Below, piece by piece: positions 51,422 to 62,064 of a stretch of 64,000 nt of DNA. The translations under genes were made by a program, and so were the position numbers. This stretch comes from Thioalkalivibrio sulfidiphilus (lineage in GTDB: Bacteria > Pseudomonadota > Gammaproteobacteria > Ectothiorhodospirales > Ectothiorhodospiraceae): contig NZ_KB898932.1 in the NCBI RefSeq assembly GCF_000377945.1, positions 17,846-81,845 of the forward strand, written 5' to 3'. Every line of letters begins with the position of its first letter. Within the stretch, counting starts at the first letter, position 1. Under the pieces are notes generated by a model. That model saw only the letters and a list, made by a program, of their open reading frames with translations. It was not told the origin of the DNA and ran no database searches.

Positions 51422-52372
51422 ATGCGTGTGCTCTACCCGCCCATCGACCCCTATCACATGGAAACCCTGGCCGTGGACCAGACCCACCGGCTGCACCTGG
51501 AGACCTGCGGCACTGCCCAAGGTCTGCCGGTGGTGTTCCTGCATGGCGGCCCCGGTTCCGGCTGCGAGCCCTGGCATCGGCGTTTCTTCGATCCCGCCGC
51601 CTACCGCATCGTGCTGTTCGACCAGCGGGGCTGCGGCCGCTCCCGCCCCCACGCCTCCCTGGAGGACAACACCACCGCGCACCTGGTGTCCGACATGGAG
51701 CGCATCCGGGAGCATCTGGGCATCGAGCGCTGGGTGGTGTTCGGCGGCTCCTGGGGCTCGACCCTGGCGCTGGCCTATGCCGAGGCCCACCCTGAGCGGG
51801 TGCTGGGACTGGTGTTGCGCGGCATCTTCCTGTGCCGGCCCCGGGACATCCAATGGTTCTACCAGGAGGGCGCCGGGCGCCTGTTCCCCGACTACTGGGA
51901 GGACTACATGGCGCCGATCCCCGAGGCGGAACGGGACAACATGGTCTCCGCCTACCATCGCCGGCTCACCGGCGAGGACGAGGTGGCGCGCATGGCGGCC
52001 GCCAAGGCCTGGTCCGAGTGGGAGGGACGCACCGCGACGCTGCTGTCCAATCCGGGGGTGGTGGACCATTTCCGCGATCCCCACGTGGCCTTGAGCCTGG
52101 CGCGCATCGAGTGTCATTACTTCATGAACCAGTCCTTCCTGGAACCGAACCAGCTGCTGCGCGACGCCCACCGCCTTGCGGATATCCCCGGCACCATCGT
52201 GCACGGCCGCTACGACGTTGTCTGCCCGCTGGACCAGGCCCATGCCCTGCACCGGGCCTGGCCCCGGGCGAAGCTCGAGATCATCCCGGATGCGGGCCAT
52301 TCCGCCGGCGAACCGGGCATCGTGGATGCCCTGGTGCGGGCCACGGACGAACTGGCCGCGATGTTGCGATGA
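51422..52372 (+). CDS. pip: Proline iminopeptidase
   Basis: Protein of 316 residues, alpha/beta-hydrolase fold (peptidase family S33). The oxyanion segment is [22 protein letters not shown], the catalytic Ser is in [18 protein letters not shown], and the Asp and His lie in [14 protein letters not shown] and [12 protein letters not shown]. It removes N-terminal Pro from peptides. The stop overlaps the dtd start (ATGA). Confidence 0.95.
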   Translation: MRVLYPPIDPYHMETLAVDQTHRLHLETCGTAQGLPVVFLHGGPGSGCEPWHRRFFDPAAYRIVLFDQRGCGRSRPHASLEDNTTAHLVSDMERIREHLGIERWVVFGGSWGSTLALAYAEAHPERVLGLVLRGIFLCRPRDIQWFYQEGAGRLFPDYWEDYMAPIPEAERDNMVSAYHRRLTGEDEVARMAAAKAWSEWEGRTATLLSNPGVVDHFRDPHVALSLARIECHYFMNQSFLEPNQLLRDAHRLADIPGTIVHGRYDVVCPLDQAHALHRAWPRAKLEIIPDAGHSAGEPGIVDALVRATDELAAMLR

Positions 52373-52818
52373 TCGCCCTGCTGCAGCGGGTCAGCGAGGC
52401 CGCGGTGCGTGTGGACGGCGAGACCGTGGGGGCCATCGGCCCCGGCATCCTGGCCCTGATCGGCGTGCAGCGGGGCGACACCGAGGCCCAGGCGGCGCGC
52501 CTGCTGGAGCGCATCCTGGGCTACCGCCTGTTCGAGGATGCGGCCGGGCGCATGAACCTGAGCCTCCTGGACACCGGCGGCGGCCTGCTGCTGGTGCCCC
52601 AGTTCACCCTGGCCGCCGACACCCGCAAGGGCATGCGCGCGAGCCTTACCCCGGCCGCCGAGCCCGGGCTCGGCAGGGCGCTGTTCGATCACCTGGTCTC
52701 CCTGGCAGTCTCGGCCCACACGCCCGTGGCTACGGGCCGCTTCGGCGCCCACATGGCGGTGAGCCTGGTCAACGACGGCCCGGTGACCTTCTGGCTGGAA
52801 GTGCCGCCGACCAGCTAA
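52369..52818 (+). CDS. dtd: D-aminoacyl-tRNA deacylase
   Basis: Protein of 149 residues from ATG 52369. It shows the DTD signatures [26 protein letters not shown] and the cross-subunit [23 protein letters not shown]. It hydrolyses D-aminoacyl-tRNAs (and Gly-tRNA-Ala), acting as a proofreader. The pip-dtd pairing is frequent in gammaproteobacteria. An R1 repeat follows the stop. Confidence 0.95.
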   Translation: MIALLQRVSEAAVRVDGETVGAIGPGILALIGVQRGDTEAQAARLLERILGYRLFEDAAGRMNLSLLDTGGGLLLVPQFTLAADTRKGMRASLTPAAEPGLGRALFDHLVSLAVSAHTPVATGRFGAHMAVSLVNDGPVTFWLEVPPTS

Positions 52819-52824
52819 CGGACA

Positions 52825-52905
52825 ATTCAGAATTCAAGATTCAAAATTCAAGATTCAAGATTCAAAGGAAACGTCACCCCCTTTGAATTTTGAATTTTGA
52901 ATCTC
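52825..52905. repeat. R1 inverted repeat
   Basis: The left arm has five to six heptamers (ATTCAGA, ATTCAAG, ATTCAAA, ATTCAAG, ATTCAAG, ATTCAAA); the right arm only three to four (CTTTGAATTTTGAATTTTGA). The unequal arms suggest unit gain or loss. Confidence 0.88.
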
Positions 52906-53080
52906 GATCTCCCTGCGGCACCGCCCCGGTGCGCCCGCCCTGCCCTGGTGCGCGGACGGTCGGATCTATCGTGCCCAGGCGCCATTCATCACCCGGCATC
53001 CGCCGCCGGTCATGGATCTGTCCTCTGGCATGGGCCTTGCTCATTCACAAGCAAGGCCCAGCAAGAGGACGAGAGATTCC
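52906..53080 (+). promoter_or_regulatory. Upstream region of amtB with a strong hairpin
   Basis: No gene is seen. At 53032-53059 GGGCCTTGCT and AGCAAGGCCC form a 10-bp stem around a CATTCACA loop, about 20 nt before the amtB ATG. It would occlude or shape the leader of amtB. Promoter elements were not identified. Confidence 0.55.
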
Positions 53081-54400
53081 ATGACCCTGCACCGATCCCG
53101 TTTCACCCCCCTGATGCTCATCACGGCCCTGTGCCTGTTCCCGGCCGTCACCCAGGCCGCGGAGTCCGGGCCGCCGGACTGGCTGCCCGCCCTGGACACG
53201 GTCTGGCTGGCGGTGGCCGCCGCCCTGGTGTTCTTCATGCAGGCGGGTTTCGCCCTGCTGGAGAGCGGCATGTCCCGGGCCAAGAACGCCGTCAACGTGG
53301 TGATGAAGAACTACGTGGACGTGTGCCTGGGCAGCCTGGCCTTCTGGCTGGTGGGCTACGGGCTGATGTTCGGCTTCAACCCCACCGGCTGGTTCGGCCA
53401 GTCCCATTTCGCCCTGATCGGCGCCGAGAACGGCGACTACATGGCCCTGCTGTTCCAGACCATGTTCGCCGCCACCGCCGTGACCATCGCCAGCGGCGCC
53501 ATGGCCGAGCGCACCCGCTACCAGGCCTACCTGCTGGGCGCGGTGCTGATCACCGCCATCATCTACCCCGTGTACGGCAGCTGGGCCTGGGGCAGCGCCC
53601 ACGGCGGCGAGGGCTGGCTGGCCAGCCTCGGCTTCATCGATTTCGCCGGGTCCACGGTGGTGCATTCCATTGGCGGCTGGGTGGCCCTGGCTGGCGTTAT
53701 CGTGCTGGGACCGCGCCTGGGGCGCTTCGGCCCCAATGGCGAGCGCCGGCCCATCCATGGCCACAACCTCACCCAGGTGGCCCTGGGCGGCTTCATTCTC
53801 TGGGTGGGCTGGTTTGGCTTCAACGGCGGCAGCACCGGCGGCGCCGATGTCTCCATCGGCCTGATCAACCTCAACACCCACCTCTCGGCGGCGGCCGGCG
53901 CCGCCGGCGCCCTGATCCTGCTGGCCATCCTGCGACAGCCGGTGCTGCTCACCACCACCGTGAATGCCTCCATCGGCGGCCTGGTGGGCATCACCGCCGG
54001 CGCCGCCACCATGGACCCGCACTTCGCCGTGGTCACCGGCCTGGTCTCGGGCATGATCGTGGTGGCGGGCACGCGCCTGCTGGAGTCCCTGGGCCTGGAC
54101 GACGTGGTGGGCGCGGTCTCGGCCCACGGCCTGGCCGGCGCCTGGGGCACCCTGGCGGCGGGCCTGTTCCTGGCCGGCGACCTGTTCAACCCCATGCAGG
54201 TGGCGGTGCAGATGATCGGCATCCTGGCGGGCTTCCTGTGGGCCTTCCCCATGGCCCTGCTGATGTACTTCCTCATCGACCGCACCGTGGGCCTGCGCGC
54301 CTCCACGCTGGACGAGCAGCGGGGTCTCGACTTCAGCGAGCACTACGAGATCGGCTATCCGGAGTTCCAGGCCGATGTCCTGCACAAGGGCAAGGGGTGA
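53081..54400 (+). CDS. amtB: Ammonium transporter AmtB
   Basis: Protein of 439 residues from ATG 53081 with a cleavable signal peptide (about 1-24, ending TQAAE). Eleven membrane helices are visible. Pore residues include the twin histidines in GSTVVHSIGGWV and SAHGLAGAWG, and the signature DFAGSTVVH. It conducts ammonium into the cytoplasm. No glnK is adjacent, which is unusual; an unknown gene follows with a 4-nt overlap. Confidence 0.95.
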   Translation: MTLHRSRFTPLMLITALCLFPAVTQAAESGPPDWLPALDTVWLAVAAALVFFMQAGFALLESGMSRAKNAVNVVMKNYVDVCLGSLAFWLVGYGLMFGFNPTGWFGQSHFALIGAENGDYMALLFQTMFAATAVTIASGAMAERTRYQAYLLGAVLITAIIYPVYGSWAWGSAHGGEGWLASLGFIDFAGSTVVHSIGGWVALAGVIVLGPRLGRFGPNGERRPIHGHNLTQVALGGFILWVGWFGFNGGSTGGADVSIGLINLNTHLSAAAGAAGALILLAILRQPVLLTTTVNASIGGLVGITAGAATMDPHFAVVTGLVSGMIVVAGTRLLESLGLDDVVGAVSAHGLAGAWGTLAAGLFLAGDLFNPMQVAVQMIGILAGFLWAFPMALLMYFLIDRTVGLRASTLDEQRGLDFSEHYEIGYPEFQADVLHKGKG

Positions 54401-55062
54401 GCGTCATGGCCGTGGACAGCAGGGAATTGCGTCGCCGCCGCCGCGCCATCTTCACCGGACTGTGCTCCCTCATGGACGAGGCCGCCGCCCGTGAGGGTCT
54501 GGGCCTCTGGGAGCGGGAGTTCTCGGACAAGCCCGTGTACGCCCTGCACGACTTCCTGGCGCGCATCTGCCGGCAGGCCGGGCTGGAGGCGCGGCGCGGC
54601 GAACTGCACCGGGCCCTGGTGCGCGCACTGTCCCTGGACGAGGCGGACCTGGCCCCGGACCCGGGTCCCTCGGACCGGGGTGCCGTCCCTGCGGCCAGTG
54701 CCTCGCCGTCCCTGCCGCCGGGCGCCTTGACGGTGTTCGAGTCCCTGTACGGGGGCCTCATGGAGGGGCTCGTGCAGCGGCAGGTGGAGACCGGGGTGCG
54801 GGTGCGGGTGATGCAGCGCCTGGTGGGCCTGGGTCTGCCGGCGGGTCTGCGCGGGCAGGTGACCGACTGGATCACGGGGGAGGCGGCGCACCTGCCCCAG
54901 GCCGTGGGCCTGGAGGGCCTGCGCGGCCTGTTGCACCTGACCTACGTGGCCGCCTGCGAGGAGGTGGGGCCCGTGAGCGCGGACAGGCTGCTGGCGGAGG
55001 CGGTCAGGGTGACGGAGAAGCTGGGTGAGGCGGAGGTGTTTTCGCCGAGAGCACTGCTGTAG
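54397..55062 (+). CDS. Hypothetical protein coupled to amtB
   Basis: Protein of 221 residues if started at GTG 54397 (overlapping the amtB stop as GTGA), or 218 from ATG 54406. Soluble and helical. A basic N-terminus (RELRRRRRAIFTGLCSLMDEAA) is followed by an acidic Pro-rich linker (LAPDPGPSDRGAVPAA) and a second helical domain (VFESLYGGLMEGLVQRQVE to VTEKLGEAEVF). I do not recognise the family. Tight coupling to amtB in the position normally held by glnK on the other side suggests a role in nitrogen control. Inference only. Confidence 0.7.
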   Translation: MSVMAVDSRELRRRRRAIFTGLCSLMDEAAAREGLGLWEREFSDKPVYALHDFLARICRQAGLEARRGELHRALVRALSLDEADLAPDPGPSDRGAVPAASASPSLPPGALTVFESLYGGLMEGLVQRQVETGVRVRVMQRLVGLGLPAGLRGQVTDWITGEAAHLPQAVGLEGLRGLLHLTYVAACEEVGPVSADRLLAEAVRVTEKLGEAEVFSPRALL

Positions 55063-55065
55063 AGG

Positions 55066-55143
55066 CGATTCAACATTCAAGATTCAAAATTCAAAGGGGG
55101 TGTGAGCTTTTCTTTGAATTTTGAATCTTGAACTTTGAATTGC
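55066..55143. repeat. R1 inverted repeat
   Basis: Left arm ATTCAAC, ATTCAAG, ATTCAAA, ATTCAAA; right arm CTTTGAATTTTGAATCTTGA and a further ACTTTGAA unit. Located between convergent genes, 3 nt after the upstream stop and 5 nt before the fnr stop. Confidence 0.9.
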
Positions 55144-55148
55144 AGTCA

Positions 55149-55913
55149 TCAGCCTCCCCGGCTGCCTTTCTCAAGACTCTCGGCGCCGTGGGCGCCGGCC
55201 ATCTGGTGCATGCCTTCCATGTCGATCAGCTGCACCAGCTTGCGGTTGACCTCCAGCAGGCCGAGCTGCTGGAAGCGGGTGAACAGCCGGCTGACCGTCT
55301 CCACCGCCAGGCCCAGGTAGTTGGCGATGTCGTTGCGGGACATGGTCAGGTTGAATTCCTGGCGGGAGAAGCCCCGTTCGCCGAAGCGCTTGGACAGGCT
55401 CAGCAGGAAGGCGGCCAGGCGCGCCTCCGAGGACTTCTTGCCCAGCAGGGTCATGAGGTGTTCGTCGAACTGGATCTCCCGGCTCATGATGCGGAACAGC
55501 TGACGCTGCAGCCCCGGAACCTGGCCAGCCAGGTCTTCCAGCCGGTCATAGGGGATCTCGCACACCGAGGTGGTTTCCAGGGCCCGGGCGGTGCAGGGGT
55601 GGATGCCGTCGCTGATGGCATCCAGGCCCAGGAGTTCGCCGGGCAGGTGGAAGCCGGTGACCTGTTCCAGGCCGTCGTCGCTGATGGAGGAGGTCTTCAC
55701 GGAGCCGGCCCGCACCGCGTACAGGGCCTGCATGCGGTCGCCGGGGCGGTACAGGTACTCGCCCCGCTGCAGGGGCCGGCGGCGGTTGATGATGCGCTCC
55801 AGCGCGTCCAGTTCCTGGTCACTGACCCCCATGGGGATGCACAGGTCGTGGAGGCTGCAGTTGCTGCAGGCCTTCTTCAGGCCATGCAGATCGATGATAT
55901 TGGACGTGGGCAT
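55149..55913 (-). CDS. fnr: FNR-type oxygen-sensing transcription regulator
   Basis: Protein of 254 residues in the Crp/Fnr superfamily. Four cysteines that bind the [4Fe-4S] cluster in FNR are present: Cys16, Cys19, Cys25 and Cys107. A cNMP-like domain, a dimer helix and a helix-turn-helix follow; the recognition helix (GLAVETVSRLFTRFQQ) has the E-xx-SR that reads TTGAT half-sites. It should switch genes between aerobic and anaerobic modes. It is divergent from hisB. I did not find a clear FNR box in its own promoter. Confidence 0.93.
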   Translation of the reverse strand: MPTSNIIDLHGLKKACSNCSLHDLCIPMGVSDQELDALERIINRRRPLQRGEYLYRPGDRMQALYAVRAGSVKTSSISDDGLEQVTGFHLPGELLGLDAISDGIHPCTARALETTSVCEIPYDRLEDLAGQVPGLQRQLFRIMSREIQFDEHLMTLLGKKSSEARLAAFLLSLSKRFGERGFSRQEFNLTMSRNDIANYLGLAVETVSRLFTRFQQLGLLEVNRKLVQLIDMEGMHQMAGAHGAESLEKGSRGG

Positions 55914-56129
55914 GCGTGGTTCCCGTGGTGAGGAGGTGTCCCTGTACCTACCTTAATGCTCAAGATACCCGAAGGCTTCGCGGCCCTACAAGCAGCACGC
56001 CACTACAGGCCCGCAATTCTCACCACCCTTCATACTGCGGCCGCCGATCTGCTCGCTGTGACGGCGCGTGTCAGGGCCGGTGGCTGTGATATGATCGCAG
56101 GTCGATCAATCCGCGGATTTATTGCACCC
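55914..56129. promoter_or_regulatory. Divergent promoter region, fnr / hisB
   Basis: No gene is seen in these 216 nt, although a frame open to hisB extends into it; canonical HisB proteins begin near [12 protein letters not shown]. No sigma70 elements stand out. It must contain promoters in both directions. Confidence 0.4.
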
Positions 56130-56723
56130 ATGTCCGAGCGTATCGCCGAAGTCTCCCGGGACACCCTGGAAACCCAGATCCGGGTCCGTATCAACCTGGA
56201 TGGTCAGGGCAAAGGCCAGTTCGACACCGGCCTGCCGTTCCTGGACCACATGCTCGACCAGGTGGCCCGGCACGGCGTGGTGGACCTGGAGATCGTCGCC
56301 AGGGGTGACCTGCACATCGATGCCCACCACACGGTGGAGGACATCGGCATCACCCTGGGCCAGGCCATGGCCAGGGCCCTGGGCGACAAGAAGGGCATCC
56401 GCCGCTATGGCCATGCCTACGTGCCCCTGGACGAGGCCCTGTCCCGGGTGGTGGTGGACTTCTCCGGCCGTCCCGGCCTGGAGTACCACGTGGACTACCC
56501 CCGGGCACGCATCGGCGACTTCGACGTGGACCTGTTCGGCGAGTTTTTCCAGGGATTCGTCAATCATGCCGCCGTGACCCTGCACATCGACAACCTGCGC
56601 GGGCGCAACGCCCACCACGTGGCGGAGACCATCTTCAAGGCCTTCGGCCGCGCCCTGCGCATGGCCGCCGAGCCGGACCCGCGCATGCAGGGCACCACCC
56701 CCTCTACCAAGGGCTCCCTGTAG
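56130..56723 (+). CDS. hisB: Imidazoleglycerol-phosphate dehydratase
   Basis: Protein of 197 residues from ATG 56130. Metal-binding His motifs are visible in [30 protein letters not shown] and the C-terminal [15 protein letters not shown]. It dehydrates IGP to imidazole acetol phosphate (step 6 of histidine synthesis). It is monofunctional (no phosphatase domain). First gene of the his block here; hisG, hisD and hisC are not in the window. Confidence 0.96.
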   Translation: MSERIAEVSRDTLETQIRVRINLDGQGKGQFDTGLPFLDHMLDQVARHGVVDLEIVARGDLHIDAHHTVEDIGITLGQAMARALGDKKGIRRYGHAYVPLDEALSRVVVDFSGRPGLEYHVDYPRARIGDFDVDLFGEFFQGFVNHAAVTLHIDNLRGRNAHHVAETIFKAFGRALRMAAEPDPRMQGTTPSTKGSL

Positions 56724-56758
56724 GCCGCGACACCCGCATCCCGAGCAAGGCAGCGATC

Positions 56759-57415
56759 ATGAACACCGTGGCAGTGGTCGATTACGGCATGGGCAACCTG
56801 CGCTCCGTGGTCAAGGCCCTGGAGCACGAGGCTCCGGCGGGCACCCGCGTGCTGCTCACCGACAGCCCCGGGGACATCGCCGCCGCCGAGCGGGTGGTGT
56901 TCCCCGGCCAGGGCGCCGCCCGGGACTGCATGGCCGCGCTCATCGCCCGGGGCCTCGATGCCGTGCTGCGCGAGGTGGCCGCCAGCCGTCCGTTCCTGGG
57001 CATCTGCATGGGCATGCAGGTGCTGGTGGACTATAGTGAAGAGAATGGCGGCACCCCCTGCCTGGGCATCCTGCCCGGCACGGTGCGGTTTTTCGGAACG
57101 GATCTGCGGGACGCCGGCAGCGGCGACCGCCTGAAGATTCCCCACATGGGCTGGAACCAGGTACATCAGGAAGGCGCGCACCCCCTGTGGCGGGACATCC
57201 CCCAGGACAGCCGCTTCTATTTCGTGCACAGCTATCACCTCGAGGCCGGCGACCCCGCCCTGGTGGCCGCCACCACCGAGTACGGCATCCGCTTCACCTC
57301 GGCCATTGCCAAGGACAACATCTTTGCCATCCAGTGCCACCCTGAGAAGAGCGCGGCCGCGGGCCTCACCCTGCTCAGGAACTTCATGCGCTGGGATGGG
57401 CAGCCACAGTCATGA
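56759..57415 (+). CDS. hisH: Imidazole glycerol phosphate synthase, glutaminase subunit
   Basis: Protein of 218 residues. Class I glutamine amidotransferase: the nucleophile Cys is in [17 protein letters not shown], with His and Glu in [13 protein letters not shown]. It supplies ammonia to HisF. It starts 35 nt after hisB. Confidence 0.96.
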   Translation: MNTVAVVDYGMGNLRSVVKALEHEAPAGTRVLLTDSPGDIAAAERVVFPGQGAARDCMAALIARGLDAVLREVAASRPFLGICMGMQVLVDYSEENGGTPCLGILPGTVRFFGTDLRDAGSGDRLKIPHMGWNQVHQEGAHPLWRDIPQDSRFYFVHSYHLEAGDPALVAATTEYGIRFTSAIAKDNIFAIQCHPEKSAAAGLTLLRNFMRWDGQPQS

Positions 57416-57432
57416 TCCCAGGAGACTCGAGC

Positions 57433-58161
57433 ATGTTGGTGATTCCGGCCATTGACCTGAAGGATGGCAAGTGCGTGCGTCTGCGCCAGGGCAGGATGGA
57501 CGACGCGACGGTGTTCTCCGACGACCCGGTGGAGGTGGCCGGTCGCTGGGTGGAGGCCGGGGCGCGCCGGCTGCATATCGTGGACCTGGACGGGGCCATC
57601 TCCGGCGAGCCACGCAACGCCGGCATCATCAGCGAGATCGTCGCCCGCTACCCGGACCTGCCGGTGCAGGTGGGCGGCGGCATCCGCGACGACGACACCG
57701 TGCAGGTGTACCTGGACGCTGGCGTGCAGTGGGTCATCATCGGCACCAAGGCGGTGAGCGCGCCCCATTTCGTCAATGACCTGTGCCTGGAATTCCCCGG
57801 CCACATCATCGTCGGCCTGGACGCCAAGGACGGCAAGGTGGCCATCGACGGCTGGTCCAAGCTCTCCAACCACGACGTGATCGACATGGCCATGCACTTC
57901 GAGCAGGACGGCGTGGCCGCCATCATCTACACCGACATCTCCCGGGACGGCATGATGCAGGGCGTGAACGTGGAATCCACGGTCAAGCTCGCCCAGGCCG
58001 TGCACGTGCCCGTGATCGCCTCCGGCGGCGTCACCAACCTGGATGACATACGCCGTCTGTGCGCCGTGAGCGAGGAGGGCATCGACGGCGTCATCGTCGG
58101 CCGCGCCCTCTACGAAGGCACCATCGACCTCGCCGAGGCCCAGAAACTCGCCGACCAGTAG
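57433..58161 (+). CDS. hisA: ProFAR isomerase HisA
   Basis: Protein of 242 residues. I chose ATG 57433 ([19 protein letters not shown]), with AGGAG 8 nt upstream; an ATG at 57412 overlaps the hisH stop and would add seven residues. It is a TIM barrel with the catalytic Asp in PAIDLKDG, a second in [15 protein letters not shown], and phosphate sites VGGGIRD and ASGGVTN. Isomerises ProFAR to PRFAR. Confidence 0.95.
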   Translation: MLVIPAIDLKDGKCVRLRQGRMDDATVFSDDPVEVAGRWVEAGARRLHIVDLDGAISGEPRNAGIISEIVARYPDLPVQVGGGIRDDDTVQVYLDAGVQWVIIGTKAVSAPHFVNDLCLEFPGHIIVGLDAKDGKVAIDGWSKLSNHDVIDMAMHFEQDGVAAIIYTDISRDGMMQGVNVESTVKLAQAVHVPVIASGGVTNLDDIRRLCAVSEEGIDGVIVGRALYEGTIDLAEAQKLADQ

Positions 58162-58177
58162 GTTCTGCCCGGCGGGT

Positions 58178-58206
58178 TTCCTTGCCACTAGCCACTAGCC
58201 ACTGCC
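58178..58206. repeat. Half R2 element between hisA and hisF
   Basis: Only the right-arm type (CTTGCCACTAGCCACTAGCC) is present. It ends a few nt before the hisF ATG. No left arm was found after hisA. Confidence 0.7.
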
Positions 58207-58209
58207 CCA

Positions 58210-58980
<771 letters not shown>

Positions 58981-59016
58981 CGGCCTTTTCCCCGCGCCGG
59001 GCCGCGCTCCCCCGTG

Positions 59017-59188
59017 GTTTAACCCGAATGTTTCATGAACTGCGCGCGCCCTCGCTTGTCTCTTGTCCGCACAGGGGATTTTCCTCACTCGGCCGTATAG
59101 CCCGATACGGCGCTCCCTTGGAAAATCCCCTGTGCGGCCAATATCCCGCGCGATCATCGCGCGAATTCATGAAACATTCGGGTTAAAC
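59017..59188. repeat. TAGCCCG-type long palindromic element (R5, copy 2)
   Basis: A 172-nt near-palindrome, in reverse orientation relative to 31131-31298 and with the same core (CCGCACAGGGGATTTTCC / GGAAAATCCCCTGTGCGG). The terminal arms are GTTTAACCCGAATGTTTCAT and its complement. It interrupts the his block between hisF and hisI. Confidence 0.93.
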
Positions 59189-59245
59189 TTTCACAATTAA
59201 CGTATAAAGTCGAAGACTCCGGCGCATTCCGCCGGCGAGAACAGC

Positions 59246-59641
59246 ATGTCCCCAGACTGGCTAGACACGATTCACTGGAACCCGGATGGCCTCATCCCGG
59301 CCATCGCCCAGGAGACCGGCACCGGCAAGGTCCTGATGCTCGCCTGGATGAACCGGGAATCCCTGCAGCGCACCCTGGAGACCGGCGAGGCCGTATACTG
59401 GTCCCGCTCCCGGCAGCGTCTCTGGCACAAGGGCGAGAGCTCCGGCAACACCCAGCGGGTGGTGCAGATGCGCCTGGACTGCGACCGGGACACCCTGCTG
59501 CTGGAGGTGGAGCAGCGCGGCGGCATCGCCTGCCACACCGGGCGCCACAACTGCTTCTACCATCGCTACCAGGATGGCGACTGGCAGGTGGTGGAGCCGG
59601 TACTCAAGGACCCGGATCAGATGTACGGTGATAAGACATGA
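59246..59641 (+). CDS. hisI: Phosphoribosyl-AMP cyclohydrolase
   Basis: Protein of 131 residues, single-domain HisI. Metal-binding features: [23 protein letters not shown] (with the conserved Asp-Cys-Asp-Asp pattern) and [11 protein letters not shown]. It opens the purine ring of PR-AMP. The stop overlaps the hisE start (ATGA). Confidence 0.95.
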   Translation: MSPDWLDTIHWNPDGLIPAIAQETGTGKVLMLAWMNRESLQRTLETGEAVYWSRSRQRLWHKGESSGNTQRVVQMRLDCDRDTLLLEVEQRGGIACHTGRHNCFYHRYQDGDWQVVEPVLKDPDQMYGDKT

Positions 59642-59961
59642 GCAGTGATCGGATCCTGGAAGAGCTGGCGCGGGTGCTCGAGGCCCGCAAGCAGGCGGCA
59701 CCGGACAGCTCCTACGTGGCCGGCCTGTATGCCAAGGGCCTGGACGCGATCCTGAAGAAGGTGGGGGAGGAGGCCACGGAGACCGTGGTGGCCGCCAAGA
59801 ACGGGGACCCGGAGCAGATCGTCTATGAGACGGCGGATCTGTGGTTTCATTGCCTGGTGATGCTGGCCCATCAGGGCCTGGGTCCGGAGGCGGTGCTGGC
59901 CGAGCTGGGGCGGCGTTTCGGTGTCTCGGGCATCGAGGAAAAGGCCAGTCGGGCCAAGTAG
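59638..59961 (+). CDS. hisE: Phosphoribosyl-ATP pyrophosphatase
   Basis: Protein of 107 residues, MazG-like helical fold. Typical segments are [34 protein letters not shown] and [18 protein letters not shown] with acidic Mg-binding residues. It converts PR-ATP to PR-AMP. Separate HisI and HisE, unlike the fused E. coli enzyme. tatA follows after 48 nt. Confidence 0.95.
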   Translation: MSSDRILEELARVLEARKQAAPDSSYVAGLYAKGLDAILKKVGEEATETVVAAKNGDPEQIVYETADLWFHCLVMLAHQGLGPEAVLAELGRRFGVSGIEEKASRAK

Positions 59962-60009
59962 CATTCATAACTATTACATAACGATTTAGAGACTTACCGG
60001 AGAACGCAA

Positions 60010-60276
60010 ATGGGTATCGGTGGCATCAGCATCTGGCAGCTCCTGATCATTCTGGTCATCGTCGTGCTTCTGTTCGGCACCAAGAAGCTGCGCAACATGG
60101 GCGGCGATCTGGGCAGCGCCATCAAGAATTTCCGCAAGTCCGTGCGTGACGGCGACGAGAAGGAGGGCGAGGAAGACACCACCGCCCGCCGCGAAATGGA
60201 AGACAAGACCGAAGGCCGGGTGATCGACGCCGAGGCCAAGAAGGAATCCGGCAAGGACAAGGAACGCCAGGCCTGA
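60010..60276 (+). CDS. tatA: Sec-independent translocase subunit TatA
   Basis: Protein of 88 residues. One N-terminal membrane helix ([22 protein letters not shown]), the [14 protein letters not shown] hinge, and an amphipathic helix ([12 protein letters not shown]) followed by a charged tail. It oligomerises to form the translocation path for folded twin-arginine substrates. First of tatABC. Confidence 0.96.
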   Translation: MGIGGISIWQLLIILVIVVLLFGTKKLRNMGGDLGSAIKNFRKSVRDGDEKEGEEDTTARREMEDKTEGRVIDAEAKKESGKDKERQA

Positions 60277-60335
60277 TGTCGCGTGCTTGGCGGGCGCGCG
60301 CCTGCGCGCCCGCCAACCCGTGACAGAGCACTGCC

Positions 60336-60806
60336 ATGTTCGACGTCGGCTTCTGGGAAATCCTCGTAATCCTGGTGGTGGCCCTCCTGGTGGTGGGCCC
60401 CGACCGCTTGCCCGGTCTTGCCCGGGAGGTGGGTCTGTGGGTGCGCAAGATCCGTGGCTTTGTCACCAACGTGCGCGCCGACATCGAGCAGGAATTCCAG
60501 ACCGACGAGCTGCGCAAACTGCTCAACGAGCAGAATAAGGAGATCAGCCAGCTGAAGAACATGATGAAGGAGACCGAGGACAGCCTGCGCCACGAGGTGG
60601 AGGAGACCTCCTACCTGGTCAAGTCCATCGAGAACGAGGTCAAGGACGAGCAGGAGGGCTTCGCCGAGGAGGGGGATTTCGGTGAGCAGGCCACCCGTCT
60701 GGTGAAACAGCGCAAGACCGAGGCCGACACCAGCAAGGTGTCCGATGCCCAGCCGGCCGCCCAGGAAACCCCGCCCGCCAAGGATCGTGATGAGCCCAAA
60801 GCCTGA
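60336..60806 (+). CDS. tatB: Sec-independent translocase subunit TatB
   Basis: Protein of 156 residues. The N-terminal helix starts FDVGFWEILVILVVALLVVGPDRLPGLARE, with the conserved Glu and GPxRLP hinge of TatB. A long amphipathic/charged C-terminal region follows. Receptor subunit with TatC. tatC begins inside its end (17-nt overlap). Confidence 0.95.
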   Translation: MFDVGFWEILVILVVALLVVGPDRLPGLAREVGLWVRKIRGFVTNVRADIEQEFQTDELRKLLNEQNKEISQLKNMMKETEDSLRHEVEETSYLVKSIENEVKDEQEGFAEEGDFGEQATRLVKQRKTEADTSKVSDAQPAAQETPPAKDRDEPKA

Positions 60807-61902
60807 GCAACCGGCACCCGGTGCCCAGGGGGAAGGCACCCTGCTGAGCCACCTGTTCGAGCTGCGCAACCGTCTGCTGCGCATGGTGCTCGCCATCCTG
60901 GTGGTGTTCCTGGTGCTGTTCCCCTTCGCCAACCAGATCTACACTGCCCTGGCCGAGCCCCTGATGGCGCACCTGCCGGAAGGCAGCAGCATGATCGCCA
61001 TCGAGGTGGCCGCGCCCTTCCTGATCCCCTTCAAGCTGGTGCTGCTGCTGGCGGTGGTGCTGACCATCCCCTACCTGCTCTACCAGGTCTGGGGCTTCGT
61101 CGCCCCGGGTCTCTACAAGCACGAGAAGCGCCTGGCCGCGCCGCTGGTGATCTCCAGCACCCTGCTGTTCTACACGGGCATGGCGTTCGCCTATTTCGTG
61201 GTCTTCCCGCTGATCTTCGCGTTCTTCACCAGCACCGCCCCGGAAGGGGTGGCGGTGATGACCGACATCGCCCGTTACCTGGATTTCGTCATCATGCTGT
61301 TCCTGGCCTTCGGCATCGCCTTCGAGATGCCGATCGCCACCATCCTGCTGGTGTCCCTGGGCGTGACCACGCCCGAGAAGCTGGCCCAGAAGCGGCCCTA
61401 CGTGATCATCGGCGTGTTCGTCATCGGCATGGTGCTCACCCCGCCGGACATCATCTCCCAGACCCTGCTGGCCCTGCCCATGTGGCTGCTGTTCGAGATC
61501 GGTCTGCTGCTGTCCCGAATCATGCAGCGGCGCCGCGCCAGGGAGGCTGCGGAGGCCGGTGAGTCGGAGGCCCAGTACGACGACGCCGAGTGGAGCCAGG
61601 AGGACATCGACGAGGGTGTCTCCCGGCCCAAGCCGAGGCCCAATCCGCTGCGCGAACGGCATGCCGCCGCCAAGGCAGCCGCGGCTGCGTCTGCCGCCGG
61701 CAGCGGCACCGCCAAGTCCGATTCGGCCACCGGGGATGATGAGTATCGCCCCCTGAGCGACGCGGAAATGGACGCCGAGCTGGACCGTCTGGCCGATGAG
61801 GAGGCCCGCGGCTGGCAAGCCCCGGAGACCGACAAGAAGGACGACAGGAAGGACGAGGGCGAGAAGAAGGATTCGGATCAGGATAAGGGCGGTAAGGCGT
61901 AA
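60790..61902 (+). CDS. tatC: Sec-independent translocase subunit TatC with long C-terminal extension
   Basis: Protein of 370 residues from ATG 60790. Residues 1 to about 250 are a standard TatC: LLSHLFELRNRLLRMVLAIL, six helices, FEMPIATILLVSLG and a periplasmic-facing PEGSSMIAIEVAAPF. About 120 residues follow that are absent in E. coli TatC (258): highly charged, with Ala-rich (RERHAAAKAAAAASAAG) and Lys/Asp-rich (DKKDDRKDEGEKKDSDQDKG) segments. The tail would be cytoplasmic. An R2 element follows. Confidence 0.95.
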   Translation: MSPKPEQPAPGAQGEGTLLSHLFELRNRLLRMVLAILVVFLVLFPFANQIYTALAEPLMAHLPEGSSMIAIEVAAPFLIPFKLVLLLAVVLTIPYLLYQVWGFVAPGLYKHEKRLAAPLVISSTLLFYTGMAFAYFVVFPLIFAFFTSTAPEGVAVMTDIARYLDFVIMLFLAFGIAFEMPIATILLVSLGVTTPEKLAQKRPYVIIGVFVIGMVLTPPDIISQTLLALPMWLLFEIGLLLSRIMQRRRAREAAEAGESEAQYDDAEWSQEDIDEGVSRPKPRPNPLRERHAAAKAAAAASAAGSGTAKSDSATGDDEYRPLSDAEMDAELDRLADEEARGWQAPETDKKDDRKDEGEKKDSDQDKGGKA

Positions 61903-61904
61903 TT

Positions 61905-62064
<160 letters not shown>

